DNA of 8,194 bases from Piscirickettsiaceae bacterium (GCA_021767305.1 JAASTL010000022.1:1-8194), one strand, 5' to 3'. Positions 1 to 5,926 are shown, counted from the first letter of the stretch. A program made the numbers and translations. Notes: generated by a model not told the origin, from the letters alone.

Positions 1-884
1 ACCACATCATATTTAAAGCCTTCTGTGCGTAAAGCGCTGAGCACTTCAAACGCATTGCCCTGAATGGTTGTCATTTTTTCTGCAACCCCATTCAAAGCAG
101 CATTATGATCAACACCATCTAATGCGAGTTCAGAGGCATCCACACAGGTCACCTCTTCTGCCCCCGCATTGGCTGCCGCGACACCCCAGCCACCGAGGTA
201 ACTAAATACATCCAATACGCGCTTGCCTTTAACCAGTTCTTGCACTCTTTTACGCGAGGCGCGATGATCATAAAACCAACCGGTCTTCTGCCCATCTTGC
301 ACAGGAATCTCAAACAAGGTGCTATTCTCGGAAATCACCAAAGATTCAGGAATCTCACCGTAGACCACTTCTTCATAAAGCGCTAAACCTTCCAATTTAC
401 GGCTCGCTAAATCGTTTTTCATGACAATGGCTTGCGGCTGATACAGGTTAATCAACACCTGCACAATATCAGCTTTCACCGCTTCCATTCCCGCAGTGGT
501 TATCTGCACCGAGAACACATCGCCAAAACGATCCACCACCAAACCAGGCAAACCATCTGAATCACCAAACACCAAACGATAAAAAGGCTCAGCAAAACTC
601 AGTTCACGTAACGCTTGCGCGGCTTGAATACGTTTTTTTAGAAATTTGATATTCAATTCAAGCTTGCTACTGCGGCTCAGTAAACGTGCACAAATTAAAG
701 TTTGTGGATTAACATACGCCAAACCCAACTCTTTACCATTGGAAGCTTCAACAATTACCTGCTGCCCCGGCTCAAATGACTTTAATGGAGTCGCTTGATT
801 ATCAACCTCATTACTGTAAATCCAAACATGCCCTTGCTTGATGCGGCGCTCTTCATTTTTTTTTAATCGTAATTTGGCTAACAT
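1..884 (-). CDS. rlmI: Class I SAM-dependent rRNA methyltransferase, RlmI/COG1092 family (3' end beyond window)
   Basis: Partial gene: 294 complete codons are visible from an ATG at 884 and the reading frame runs off the left edge. The family methylates a cytosine of 23S rRNA (C1962 in E. coli RlmI) using S-adenosylmethionine in the cytoplasm. The N-terminus (about residues 2-75, with HVWIYSNEV at 19-27) looks like the PUA RNA-binding domain. It is followed by the central motif SDGLPGLVVDRFGD (109-122), the family signature QKTGWFYDHR (199-208) and the Rossmann SAM-binding motif VLDVFSYLGGWGV (223-235), with the acidic VDAS at 248-251. E. coli RlmI has 396 residues, so roughly 100 residues, including the DPP catalytic motif, are missing only because the window ends; the last residues seen (KYDV) lead into that motif. 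A GAGA ribosome-binding site lies 6 bases before the ATG. The family is secure; the exact target base is inferred. Confidence 0.85.
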   Translation of the reverse strand, partial: MLAKLRLKKNEERRIKQGHVWIYSNEVDNQATPLKSFEPGQQVIVEASNGKELGLAYVNPQTLICARLLSRSSKLELNIKFLKKRIQAAQALRELSFAEPFYRLVFGDSDGLPGLVVDRFGDVFSVQITTAGMEAVKADIVQVLINLYQPQAIVMKNDLASRKLEGLALYEEVVYGEIPESLVISENSTLFEIPVQDGQKTGWFYDHRASRKRVQELVKGKRVLDVFSYLGGWGVAAANAGAEEVTCVDASELALDGVDHNAALNGVAEKMTTIQGNAFEVLSALRTEGFKYDV

Positions 885-928
885 GGATTTTCTCTACTTT
901 GAATCAGGGTGGTAAGGTGTCTAAAAAC

Positions 929-967
929 AATAAAAGAGGTTTAACTCATGGCTAAACCTCTTTTATT
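929..967 (-). terminator. Intrinsic terminator downstream of gcvH
   Basis: A perfect 15-bp inverted repeat (929-943 against 953-967) with a 9-base loop. Read on the minus strand, the hairpin is followed by a U-rich run (UUUUAUUGUUUUU). It sits 56 bases past the gcvH stop codon and before the methyltransferase start at 884. It should therefore end gcvH transcription, which implies that the methyltransferase gene has its own promoter in the short stretch 885-928 or depends on read-through. I found no convincing promoter there. Confidence 0.85.
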
Positions 968-1023
968 CAGTCGACCTTTCAGTCTTTTTAATTTGTCTAT
1001 TTTAGCTGATTTTGAATTTGGAT

Positions 1024-1413
1024 TTATTCTGAATCAATCAACTCTTGATATTCTGCATCACTCAGGAGGTCATCAAGTTCACTCTCATCGTGGACCTGCA
1101 TTTTAAATAACCAGCCGCTATCGTAAGGTTCTTCATTTACCATTTCAGGATCAGATTCAAGACGTTCGTTAATCTCAATAATCTCACCACTGACAGGGGC
1201 AAAAATAGAGGATGCCGATTTCACCGACTCCAACGACATCACCTCATCTTCAGCAGAGACATCTATACCGAGTTCTGGAAAGGTCACACTCATGAGCTCG
1301 CCAAGGGCTTCCTGAGCAAAGTCAGTTATACCAATAATGGCTTCACCATCTTCATTAAGATAAATCCACTCATGAGTTTCTGCATATTTTAAGTGGCTGG
1401 GTAATACGCTCAT
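1024..1413 (-). CDS. gcvH: Glycine cleavage system H protein (lipoyl carrier)
   Basis: GcvH carries the aminomethyl group on a lipoyl-lysine between the P, T and L proteins of the cytoplasmic glycine cleavage complex (glycine to CO2, ammonia and methylene-tetrahydrofolate). The 129-residue length is normal for the family. The start HLKYAETHEWI (7-17) and the lipoylation motif ESVKSAS (62-68, lysine 65) are diagnostic, followed by PVSGEI and the NEEPYDSGWLFKM block (about 93-105). The ATG at 1413 has a GGAG ribosome-binding site at 1421-1424, seven bases upstream. No gcvT, gcvP or lipoylation gene is adjacent, and a strong terminator follows, so gcvH is a single-gene unit here; its partners must be elsewhere. 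Family assignment is essentially certain. Confidence 0.97.
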   Translation of the reverse strand: MSVLPSHLKYAETHEWIYLNEDGEAIIGITDFAQEALGELMSVTFPELGIDVSAEDEVMSLESVKSASSIFAPVSGEIIEINERLESDPEMVNEEPYDSGWLFKMQVHDESELDDLLSDAEYQELIDSE

Positions 1414-1445
1414 AACAAAGCTCCAATAATCTAAAGTGCTTTCAG

Positions 1446-1473
1446 ATTATCATACTTTTATGGCGACTGAAAA
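1446..1473 (-). promoter_or_regulatory. Possible sigma70-type promoter for gcvH
   Basis: On the minus strand, TTTTCA (1468-1473) and GATAAT (1446-1451) are separated by 16 bases, about 30 bases upstream of the gcvH start codon. The -10 is good (five of six) but the -35 is mediocre (four of six). Proposed only because gcvH needs a promoter in this 137-base gap or must be co-transcribed from the upstream cyclase gene; no hairpin terminator separates those two genes. Confidence 0.3.
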
Positions 1474-1550
1474 TGCTTATATTGGCTAGTGTCTCAATTT
1501 TGTCTGCTTGCCAAAAAACCGATCCTTAGCTCAAGCAATCTACAACCGAT

Positions 1551-3425
1551 TTACTCTAACTTGCTGATGGTTTGGTCATGAATAACCACTTGGTTACGCC
1601 CTGCCCCTTTGGCGGCATAAAGTGCGGTATCGGCTTTTTTAAACAGAGTCACATCACTATCTAAGCGCTCAATTTCTGCCACACCAATGCTCACACTTAC
1701 CTTCCTAGGTACTTGATGTTCTTCCAGTGAGTAAATGGCAATGCGAATTCTCTCGGCCACCAGTTTGGCTTCGACTGTTTCGGTTTCCGGCATGATTATG
1801 GCAAACTCTTCGCCCCCAATTCGGCAGAAAACATCCGTCTCTCTGAGCTGGTTTTTGACTAGATGGCTAATGGTAATCAACACTTGGTTTCCTGCATCAT
1901 GGCCAAAGCTGTCATTAATTGATTTGAAGTGGTCAATATCAAAGGTCAATAAACACAAAGGGTGTTTATAGCGATGCGCGCGTGCGATTTCTTCCGTTAG
2001 GCGCTTATTGAATTGCAGACGATTGCCAATTTCTGTCAGCGGGTCAGTTTTTGCCTGTTTTTCCAACTGTTTTTTATACAAGGTCTGCTTGGTTACGTCA
2101 TGCATAATAATAGAGAATAGTGGATGTTCTGAATCTTGTACTTGGGAAATACCAATTTGGAAGTAGTAGTCTTCACCATCACGTTTAATCATAGCTAGGT
2201 GCTGTTTTTCTGGATGGTCAATCACATAATCCAACCAGTATTGATCTTCCATATAGGGTTGTAATAATCCTTCCCCTGACTCAAAGGTATCGCAAACACA
2301 GCTATAATGCTGTAAAAACTGCTTTATGCTGGTGAACTCAGAATAAAACTCAAAGAAGCGCGTATTCGCATCCACAATTTTTTCTTTATCCGAAACTAGG
2401 ATAATCTCGGTGGTTGCATTTAAAATATTGCTGAAATATGCCTTATCTGCCGAGGTTTGTCTTTGCAGCCAGTAAATCCATAACAGCAGCAAACTCAAAA
2501 CCGAGACAATAATAGTGGCATAAAGGTATTGTTTATTAAGCAAGCGAATTTCAGACATATCCACCATAGATTCATCGGTAAAGGTATACCAATACCCCAT
2601 TAAACGCCCAACCGAATCTTCCACAATAAACTGCGTGATGACTTGATCGCCGATTTTTCTAAATGGCTTAAATTCACTAATCTGCTCTGCGGTCATGGCT
2701 CTAAGCAGGCTAACATCCTTCTCCTTGGCATTTTCATTAGCGATATAAAAGCCGTTCATAAAACGGCGCTCATCGGCACGGGTTAATTGATTTTGAAAAC
2801 GCTGGTCTACCAATACCACTGAGTCAATACCACGCGAACTATGCAAGCTGTCAACCAATGGCTCCATATGCGTAATCAGCTCAACCATACCTAAGAGTTT
2901 TTGGTTTTCATCAAACACTGGTGCCATGGCTTTGGAGGTTAAAGAGAATCGCCCTACACTCATGCTGTGCATGACGCTATGGGAGTTAATCATCTGGCGT
3001 ACGTCATAACGCACCTCTCGCAATGAATCGCCAACTCGATTAGTCCAGCTGCGATAACGGCTAATGCCTTTACGATCGATTACCTGAATCCAAATCTTGC
3101 CGTTCTGTGTCAGTAAACCTAAACGACTAATAAGGTGGCTAAAATCTAATGGAGTCTGCTTTGCCGGATCACAATTTTCACAAAGAAAATTTTGTAAATT
3201 GGGGTTTTCAGCCAAGACCAATGCAATTGAGAGCGCATTACCTCGGTGATCACGAAATATATTTTTAATCGTCATCTGCACCTGTTTCTGATGCTTCTCT
3301 AAAGCGCTCGCATAGAGGTTATCAACCGAAGAGCTGTAGAGTTTGAAAGTCCCAACAATAACGGCAGCAATGGCGAGAAAAATAAGGGTTTGGGAATAGG
3401 TTAGTTTTTTTAAATTGAATTTCAT
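1551..3425 (-). CDS. Membrane-bound diguanylate cyclase (periplasmic Cache-like sensor, PAS, GGDEF)
   Basis: Makes cyclic di-GMP from two GTP. The 624 residues are ordered as: short cytoplasmic N-terminus, membrane helix (about 11-30), periplasmic sensor (about 31-297), second helix (about 300-320), PAS-like domain (about 330-450) and GGDEF domain (about 455-620). The sensor has a double-Cache look (WIQVIDRKGISRYRSW at 112-127, then VGRF and a GMVELITHMEPL block near 179-190). The GGDEF domain appears active: DPLTEIGNR at 461-469, metal-binding D496 in FDIDHF, N504 and D510 for guanine, and GGEEF at 537-541. An inhibitory I-site, RETD (528-531), lies exactly five residues before GGEEF, so feedback inhibition by c-di-GMP is expected. 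There is no EAL or HD-GYP domain. Cysteine pairs occur in the sensor (CENC, 82-85) and PAS region (CVC, 376-378). The start is ATG at 3425, with only a weak GAG ribosome-binding site. The ligand cannot be read from sequence. Confidence 0.93.
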   Translation of the reverse strand: MKFNLKKLTYSQTLIFLAIAAVIVGTFKLYSSSVDNLYASALEKHQKQVQMTIKNIFRDHRGNALSIALVLAENPNLQNFLCENCDPAKQTPLDFSHLISRLGLLTQNGKIWIQVIDRKGISRYRSWTNRVGDSLREVRYDVRQMINSHSVMHSMSVGRFSLTSKAMAPVFDENQKLLGMVELITHMEPLVDSLHSSRGIDSVVLVDQRFQNQLTRADERRFMNGFYIANENAKEKDVSLLRAMTAEQISEFKPFRKIGDQVITQFIVEDSVGRLMGYWYTFTDESMVDMSEIRLLNKQYLYATIIVSVLSLLLLWIYWLQRQTSADKAYFSNILNATTEIILVSDKEKIVDANTRFFEFYSEFTSIKQFLQHYSCVCDTFESGEGLLQPYMEDQYWLDYVIDHPEKQHLAMIKRDGEDYYFQIGISQVQDSEHPLFSIIMHDVTKQTLYKKQLEKQAKTDPLTEIGNRLQFNKRLTEEIARAHRYKHPLCLLTFDIDHFKSINDSFGHDAGNQVLITISHLVKNQLRETDVFCRIGGEEFAIIMPETETVEAKLVAERIRIAIYSLEEHQVPRKVSVSIGVAEIERLDSDVTLFKKADTALYAAKGAGRNQVVIHDQTISKLE

Positions 3426-3520
3426 AACGGCTCAGAGGATTTGCAGTTTCATGGTTTGCTTTGCCTCTTTTTATAATTCTTTGATATCACTCAGTAGAAA
3501 TGCTTCAGCAACTTTCTCGC

Positions 3521-3547
3521 CAGCATAACAGACCTGTTTTTATGCTG
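3521..3547. repeat. Hairpin-forming inverted repeat between the umuD-like gene and the cyclase gene
   Basis: CAGCATAA (3521-3528) pairs with TTATGCTG (3540-3547), an 8-bp perfect stem. CAG/CTG inside it can continue the stem if a few T bases bulge out. No U-run follows on the minus strand, so it is not a standard intrinsic terminator. It lies about 95 bases past the stop of the UmuD-like gene and about 95 bases before the cyclase start. It may protect a 3' end, mark a factor-dependent termination region or be a binding site. Confidence 0.5.
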
Positions 3548-3641
3548 ACAATCAAAAGTTTTACAGCCTCATAAGCTGAACTCAAACGAAACTCGAACCT
3601 AAACTAAAGCCAAACCGCAAAACGCAACTTCAAGCGCACCA

Positions 3642-4301
3642 TTAAAACTGCGAAATGGTTGCCGTGACCACGCCCCAAATCACCACTTCTGAGGACTCTC
3701 TTACCGGAATTGGCGGGTAGTTATCATTTTCCGGCACCAACCAAGTTCCGGTAGATTTAATAGATAAACGTTTTACCGTCAATTCACCATCCAAGGCAGC
3801 AATGACAATTTTGCCATCTTGCGGTTCAATACTACGATCCACCACCAGAATATCACCATCCATAATACCGGCATCTTTCATGGAGTCACCCTGTACCGAT
3901 AACAGAAAAGTGGCCTCTTTATTACGGATTAACTTTTCATTTAAATCTAAACGCGCTTCTACATAATCTTCCGCTGGGCTTGGAAACCCCGCCACGACCT
4001 TATGAGCATACAGAGGCAAGGGCACTACCGCCGGATTGTCTTCTGGTCGCTGTAACCTTAACTGCTCTTTAAACTGCTCTGCAAATTGCGCCTGGTTAGC
4101 TGAACTTAAGCCCTGTTGCGATAGCTTTTGTTGCTGTGCAAGCCACGCCTTGACCACCGGCACTTTAGATTCCGGAATACGTACCACTTTAGTGCTTTCA
4201 CCAAAACGCCCGCTGCCGCTTTTACGCCCCGCACCAGCACGTTTGCCACCATGCTTGGAAAGCTTTTCTGTTTTACCTGTTTTGTCTGATTTATTAACCA
4301 C
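3642..4301 (-). CDS. umuD: UmuD-like S24 self-cleaving protein with basic N-terminal extension (UmuDAb-like; possible repressor)
   Basis: LexA/UmuD-family autoprotease. The C-terminal half aligns well with E. coli UmuD: cleavage site Ala104-Gly105 inside VVAGFPSPAEDYVE, nucleophile Ser140 in GDSMKDAG and general base Lys177 in ELTVKRL. The spacings (35 from Gly to Ser, 37 from Ser to Lys) match E. coli UmuD exactly, and the fragment after cleavage would be 115 residues, the length of UmuD'. Unlike the 139-residue E. coli protein, this one has 219 residues, with about 80 extra at the N-terminus. That part is Lys/Arg/Gly-rich (GGKRAGAGRKSGSGRFGE, 18-35) followed by STKVVRIPESKV (36-47) and a Gln-rich helix, as in UmuD-like proteins that bind DNA. 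The start is GTG at 4301: a TGA stop lies two codons upstream and AAAGAG is correctly spaced. It is divergent from umuC and shares its control region. The protease assignment is firm; the repressor role is inferred. Confidence 0.9.
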   Translation of the reverse strand: MVNKSDKTGKTEKLSKHGGKRAGAGRKSGSGRFGESTKVVRIPESKVPVVKAWLAQQQKLSQQGLSSANQAQFAEQFKEQLRLQRPEDNPAVVPLPLYAHKVVAGFPSPAEDYVEARLDLNEKLIRNKEATFLLSVQGDSMKDAGIMDGDILVVDRSIEPQDGKIVIAALDGELTVKRLSIKSTGTWLVPENDNYPPIPVRESSEVVIWGVVTATISQF

Positions 4302-4307
4302 TACTCA

Positions 4308-4313
4308 CTCTTT
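4308..4313 (-). promoter_or_regulatory. Ribosome-binding site fixing the GTG start of the UmuD-like gene
   Basis: AAAGAG on the minus strand, six bases before the GTG at 4301. The in-frame TGA at 4305-4307 excludes any earlier start, and the first in-frame ATG after the GTG is deep inside the protease domain (residue 141), so GTG is the only sensible start that keeps the N-terminal extension. Confidence 0.6.
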
Positions 4314-4343
4314 ATTAATTTTTTCATTCTTTTTTTTGATTTT

Positions 4344-4368
4344 TTTGAAAAGTGTAACACATTTCAAA
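4344..4368. promoter_or_regulatory. Near-perfect 25-bp palindrome, candidate operator for the UmuD-like repressor
   Basis: Symmetric about base 4356: outer arms TTTGAAA (4344-4350) and TTTCAAA (4362-4368), inner arms GTGT (4352-4355) and ACAC (4357-4360). Eleven of twelve pairs match; only 4351/4361 fail. It covers the -35 and spacer of the putative umuC promoter, where a repressor would block polymerase. It is not the enterobacterial LexA box (CTGT-N8-ACAG). From memory, the operator of Acinetobacter UmuDAb has the same layout: TTGAAAA, then TGTAAC, then a T-run ending TTTCAA. The palindrome is directly visible; its role is inferred. Confidence 0.75.
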
Positions 4369-4374
4369 TATGAT
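4345..4374 (+). promoter_or_regulatory. Putative umuC promoter overlapped by the palindrome
   Basis: TTGAAA (4345-4350, five of six) and TATGAT (4369-4374, five of six) are 18 bases apart. A very T-rich tract from about 4311 to 4343 lies directly upstream and could act as an UP element. Transcription from here would give an untranslated leader of about 100 bases before the umuC ATG. The palindrome fills the interval from -35 to -10, a classic repression geometry. Confidence 0.55.
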
Positions 4375-4399
4375 ATAAAAATAGAACTTTTATAAACAA
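4370..4399 (-). promoter_or_regulatory. Possible promoter for the UmuD-like gene (weak)
   Basis: On the minus strand, TATCAT (4370-4375) is a five-of-six -10 that shares bases with the umuC -10 on the other strand. TTGTTT (4394-4399), 18 bases upstream, is a poor -35. If real, transcription would start within the palindrome, so one bound repressor could block both genes. An alternative pair is TTGACC (4404-4409) with TTCTAT (4381-4386), with a better -35 but a poor -10. Confidence 0.22.
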
Positions 4400-4413
4400 T
4401 TCAGGTCAACTAA

Positions 4414-4442
4414 GGTTAATCAGGACCAACTCAAAATTAACC
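4414..4442 (+). repeat. Inverted repeat in the umuC leader
   Basis: GGTTAAT (4414-4420) and ATTAACC (4436-4442) form a perfect 7-bp stem with a 15-base loop, about 40 bases before the umuC start. A related direct repeat overlaps it (TCAGGTCAACT at 4401-4411 and TCAGGACCAACT at 4420-4431). It could be an RNA hairpin in the leader or a second protein site; chance is also possible in AT-rich DNA. Confidence 0.35.
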
Positions 4443-4481
4443 AAAACTAAATAGTCGACTCTAAATATAGGGAGCATCAAT

Positions 4482-5834
4482 ATGCCGGTCTATGCCTTGG
4501 TGGATGGCAACTCTTTTTATGCCTCCTGCCAAATCGCTTTTCAACCGAATTTACAGAACCGTCCCGTGGTGGTGTTATCCAATAACGATGGCTGTGTGGT
4601 GGCGGCAAACCAAATTGCCAAAGACCTAGAAAAACAACTGCCACAACCACTTAACTATGGTCAAGGTGGCTATCATGCTGCCAACAGCAAAAGCATGATG
4701 TTCCAACCCTACTTTAAAGTGGCACCCTTATTAACAAAGCACAATACCGTGGTATTTAGTTCTAACTATGAACTCTACGCCGATATGAGCCAACGCATGC
4801 ACAGCATTGCTGCGCAATTTGCCAGTCGCCAAGAAATCTATTCGATTGATGAAAGCTTTTTAGACTTCACGCAAGTGGCGAGCGCAGAATTAACCGAACA
4901 TGCCTTGCAACTTAAAGAACGTGTCTACCAATGGATTGGCATTCCGGTGGCAGTCGGCATTGGACGCTCAAAAACCCAAGCTAAACTGGCGAATCATCTG
5001 GCCAAGAAAATCCCCCAATGCAACGGCGTCATGGATTTAAGTAGCTTAACCTCCACTGCGGTTGATGCACTTTATAAAAAAGTCAAAGTCGGCAGTATTT
5101 GGGGCATTGGCAAACGCCTTTCTACACAACTGGAGGAGCGCGGCATCAAGACCGCTTTTGATCTTAAAAATGCTAACTACAAAACCTTAAGAAAACAGTT
5201 CTCGGTAAATATGGAACGCACTATCAGGGAGTTGAACGGAGAGACTTGCTTAAGCTTTCATGAAACCCCGGATGATAAAAAGAACATTGTCTCATCACGT
5301 TCGTTTGGCACCTTGGTTTCCGACTTTAATCTCATGCGTGAAGCCGTGAGTAGCTATACCGCTACGGCAGCAGAGAAACTTAGAAAACAGCAGAGCTGCT
5401 GCCAATTGATTACCGTATCGATTCGCACCAATCCTTATCAAAAAGGCGCGGCACAATATTACAACCACTACAGCATGCCTTTGGTTTACCCAAGCGACAG
5501 TACCATCTTACTGACCAAAATGGCACATCGTGCTTTGCGTAAGATTTGGATTCCAGGTTATCACTACCATAAAGCCAGTGTCATGCTCTCCAAAATCCAA
5601 CCTAAGAGCGCTTTGCAAACCGATCTGTTTGCGCCTAATCCACAATATTCCGGTAATGCCAAATCCAATCAACTCATGCACACGATGGATCAGCTTAACC
5701 AATTAATGGGACGCCATACCATACAACTCGCAAGCAGTGGTTTAGAGAAAAAACAGTGGAAAATGAATCGCCGCCTTATGTCGCCACGCTATACCACCCG
5801 TTGGGAAGATCTATTGACGATTCGTGCTGACTGA
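4482..5834 (+). CDS. umuC: UmuC, catalytic subunit of Y-family DNA polymerase V (with extra finger-region insertion)
   Basis: Error-prone translesion polymerase; in E. coli it works with the UmuD' dimer and RecA to copy damaged DNA. The Y-family metal ligands are present: D8 in ALVDGNSFYASC (5-16) and D123/E124 in YSIDESF (120-126). Other UmuC blocks are VVLSNNDGCVVAAN (30-43), VFSSNYELYADMS (91-103), WGIGKRLS helix-hairpin-helix (207-214) and the C-terminal LMSPRYTTRWEDLL (432-445). QTDLF (379-383) fits a beta-clamp-binding motif. Length is 450 against 422 in E. coli; about 20 of the extra residues fall between AKDLEKQLP and FKVAPLL (about 48-84), a block with GQGGYHAANSKSMMFQPYF. The metal ligands shift by the same 20, so this is an in-frame insertion rather than a frameshift. 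The ATG at 4482 has GGGAG at 4470-4474. It is divergent from the UmuD-like gene and ends at a bidirectional terminator, so it is transcribed alone. Confidence 0.96.
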   Translation: MPVYALVDGNSFYASCQIAFQPNLQNRPVVVLSNNDGCVVAANQIAKDLEKQLPQPLNYGQGGYHAANSKSMMFQPYFKVAPLLTKHNTVVFSSNYELYADMSQRMHSIAAQFASRQEIYSIDESFLDFTQVASAELTEHALQLKERVYQWIGIPVAVGIGRSKTQAKLANHLAKKIPQCNGVMDLSSLTSTAVDALYKKVKVGSIWGIGKRLSTQLEERGIKTAFDLKNANYKTLRKQFSVNMERTIRELNGETCLSFHETPDDKKNIVSSRSFGTLVSDFNLMREAVSSYTATAAEKLRKQQSCCQLITVSIRTNPYQKGAAQYYNHYSMPLVYPSDSTILLTKMAHRALRKIWIPGYHYHKASVMLSKIQPKSALQTDLFAPNPQYSGNAKSNQLMHTMDQLNQLMGRHTIQLASSGLEKKQWKMNRRLMSPRYTTRWEDLLTIRAD

Positions 5835-5853
5835 TTAAGCATAATAAAAACCC

Positions 5854-5900
5854 TAAAAACAAAAACGCCCCTGATTTGCATCAGAGGCGTTTTATTTTTT
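5854..5900. terminator. Bidirectional intrinsic terminator between convergent genes
   Basis: AAAACGCC-c-CTGAT (5862-5875) pairs with ATCAG-a-GGCGTTTT (5880-5893), 13 of 14 pairs, with a 4-base loop. On the plus strand it is followed by a T-rich run (5890-5900), ending umuC. On the minus strand it is followed by a run complementary to the A-rich 5854-5865, ending the gene at 5927. It serves both convergent units. Confidence 0.9.
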
Positions 5901-5901
5901 A

Positions 5902-5916
5902 TAACTCTAAGAGTTA
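5902..5916. repeat. Perfect 15-bp palindrome beside the terminator
   Basis: TAACTCT (5902-5908), one central base, then AGAGTTA (5910-5916), located 10 bases past the stop of the minus-strand gene. Too tight (one-base loop) for a good RNA hairpin, so it is either a dimer-protein site or part of the terminator neighbourhood. Function unknown. Confidence 0.45.
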
Positions 5917-5926
5917 GAACAGTGAG

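Noticed and set aside
1735..1971. Plus-strand open frame of 78 codons within the cyclase gene
   Set aside because: Opposite the conserved GGDEF domain, whose motifs are intact on the minus strand.
3168..3182. Cytochrome c haem site in the cyclase sensor
   Set aside because: CENC is followed by Asp, not His, so the CxxCH motif is incomplete.
3527..3538. AACAG-AC-CTGTT as a LexA-like site
   Set aside because: The half-sites have the opposite orientation (ACAG then CTGT) and a two-base gap; it is better explained as the inner part of the 3521-3547 hairpin.
4036..4395. Plus-strand open frame of 119 codons antisense to the UmuD-like gene
   Set aside because: Cys/Ser/Leu-rich shadow of a well-supported gene on the opposite strand; no family resemblance, and it runs across the divergent control region.
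4302..4481. Standard gammaproteobacterial LexA box
   Set aside because: No CTGT-N8-ACAG was found by eye in the divergent region; the palindrome present has different half-sites.
5508..5702. Minus-strand open frame of 64 codons within umuC
   Set aside because: Opposite conserved UmuC sequence; no motif or ribosome-binding support.
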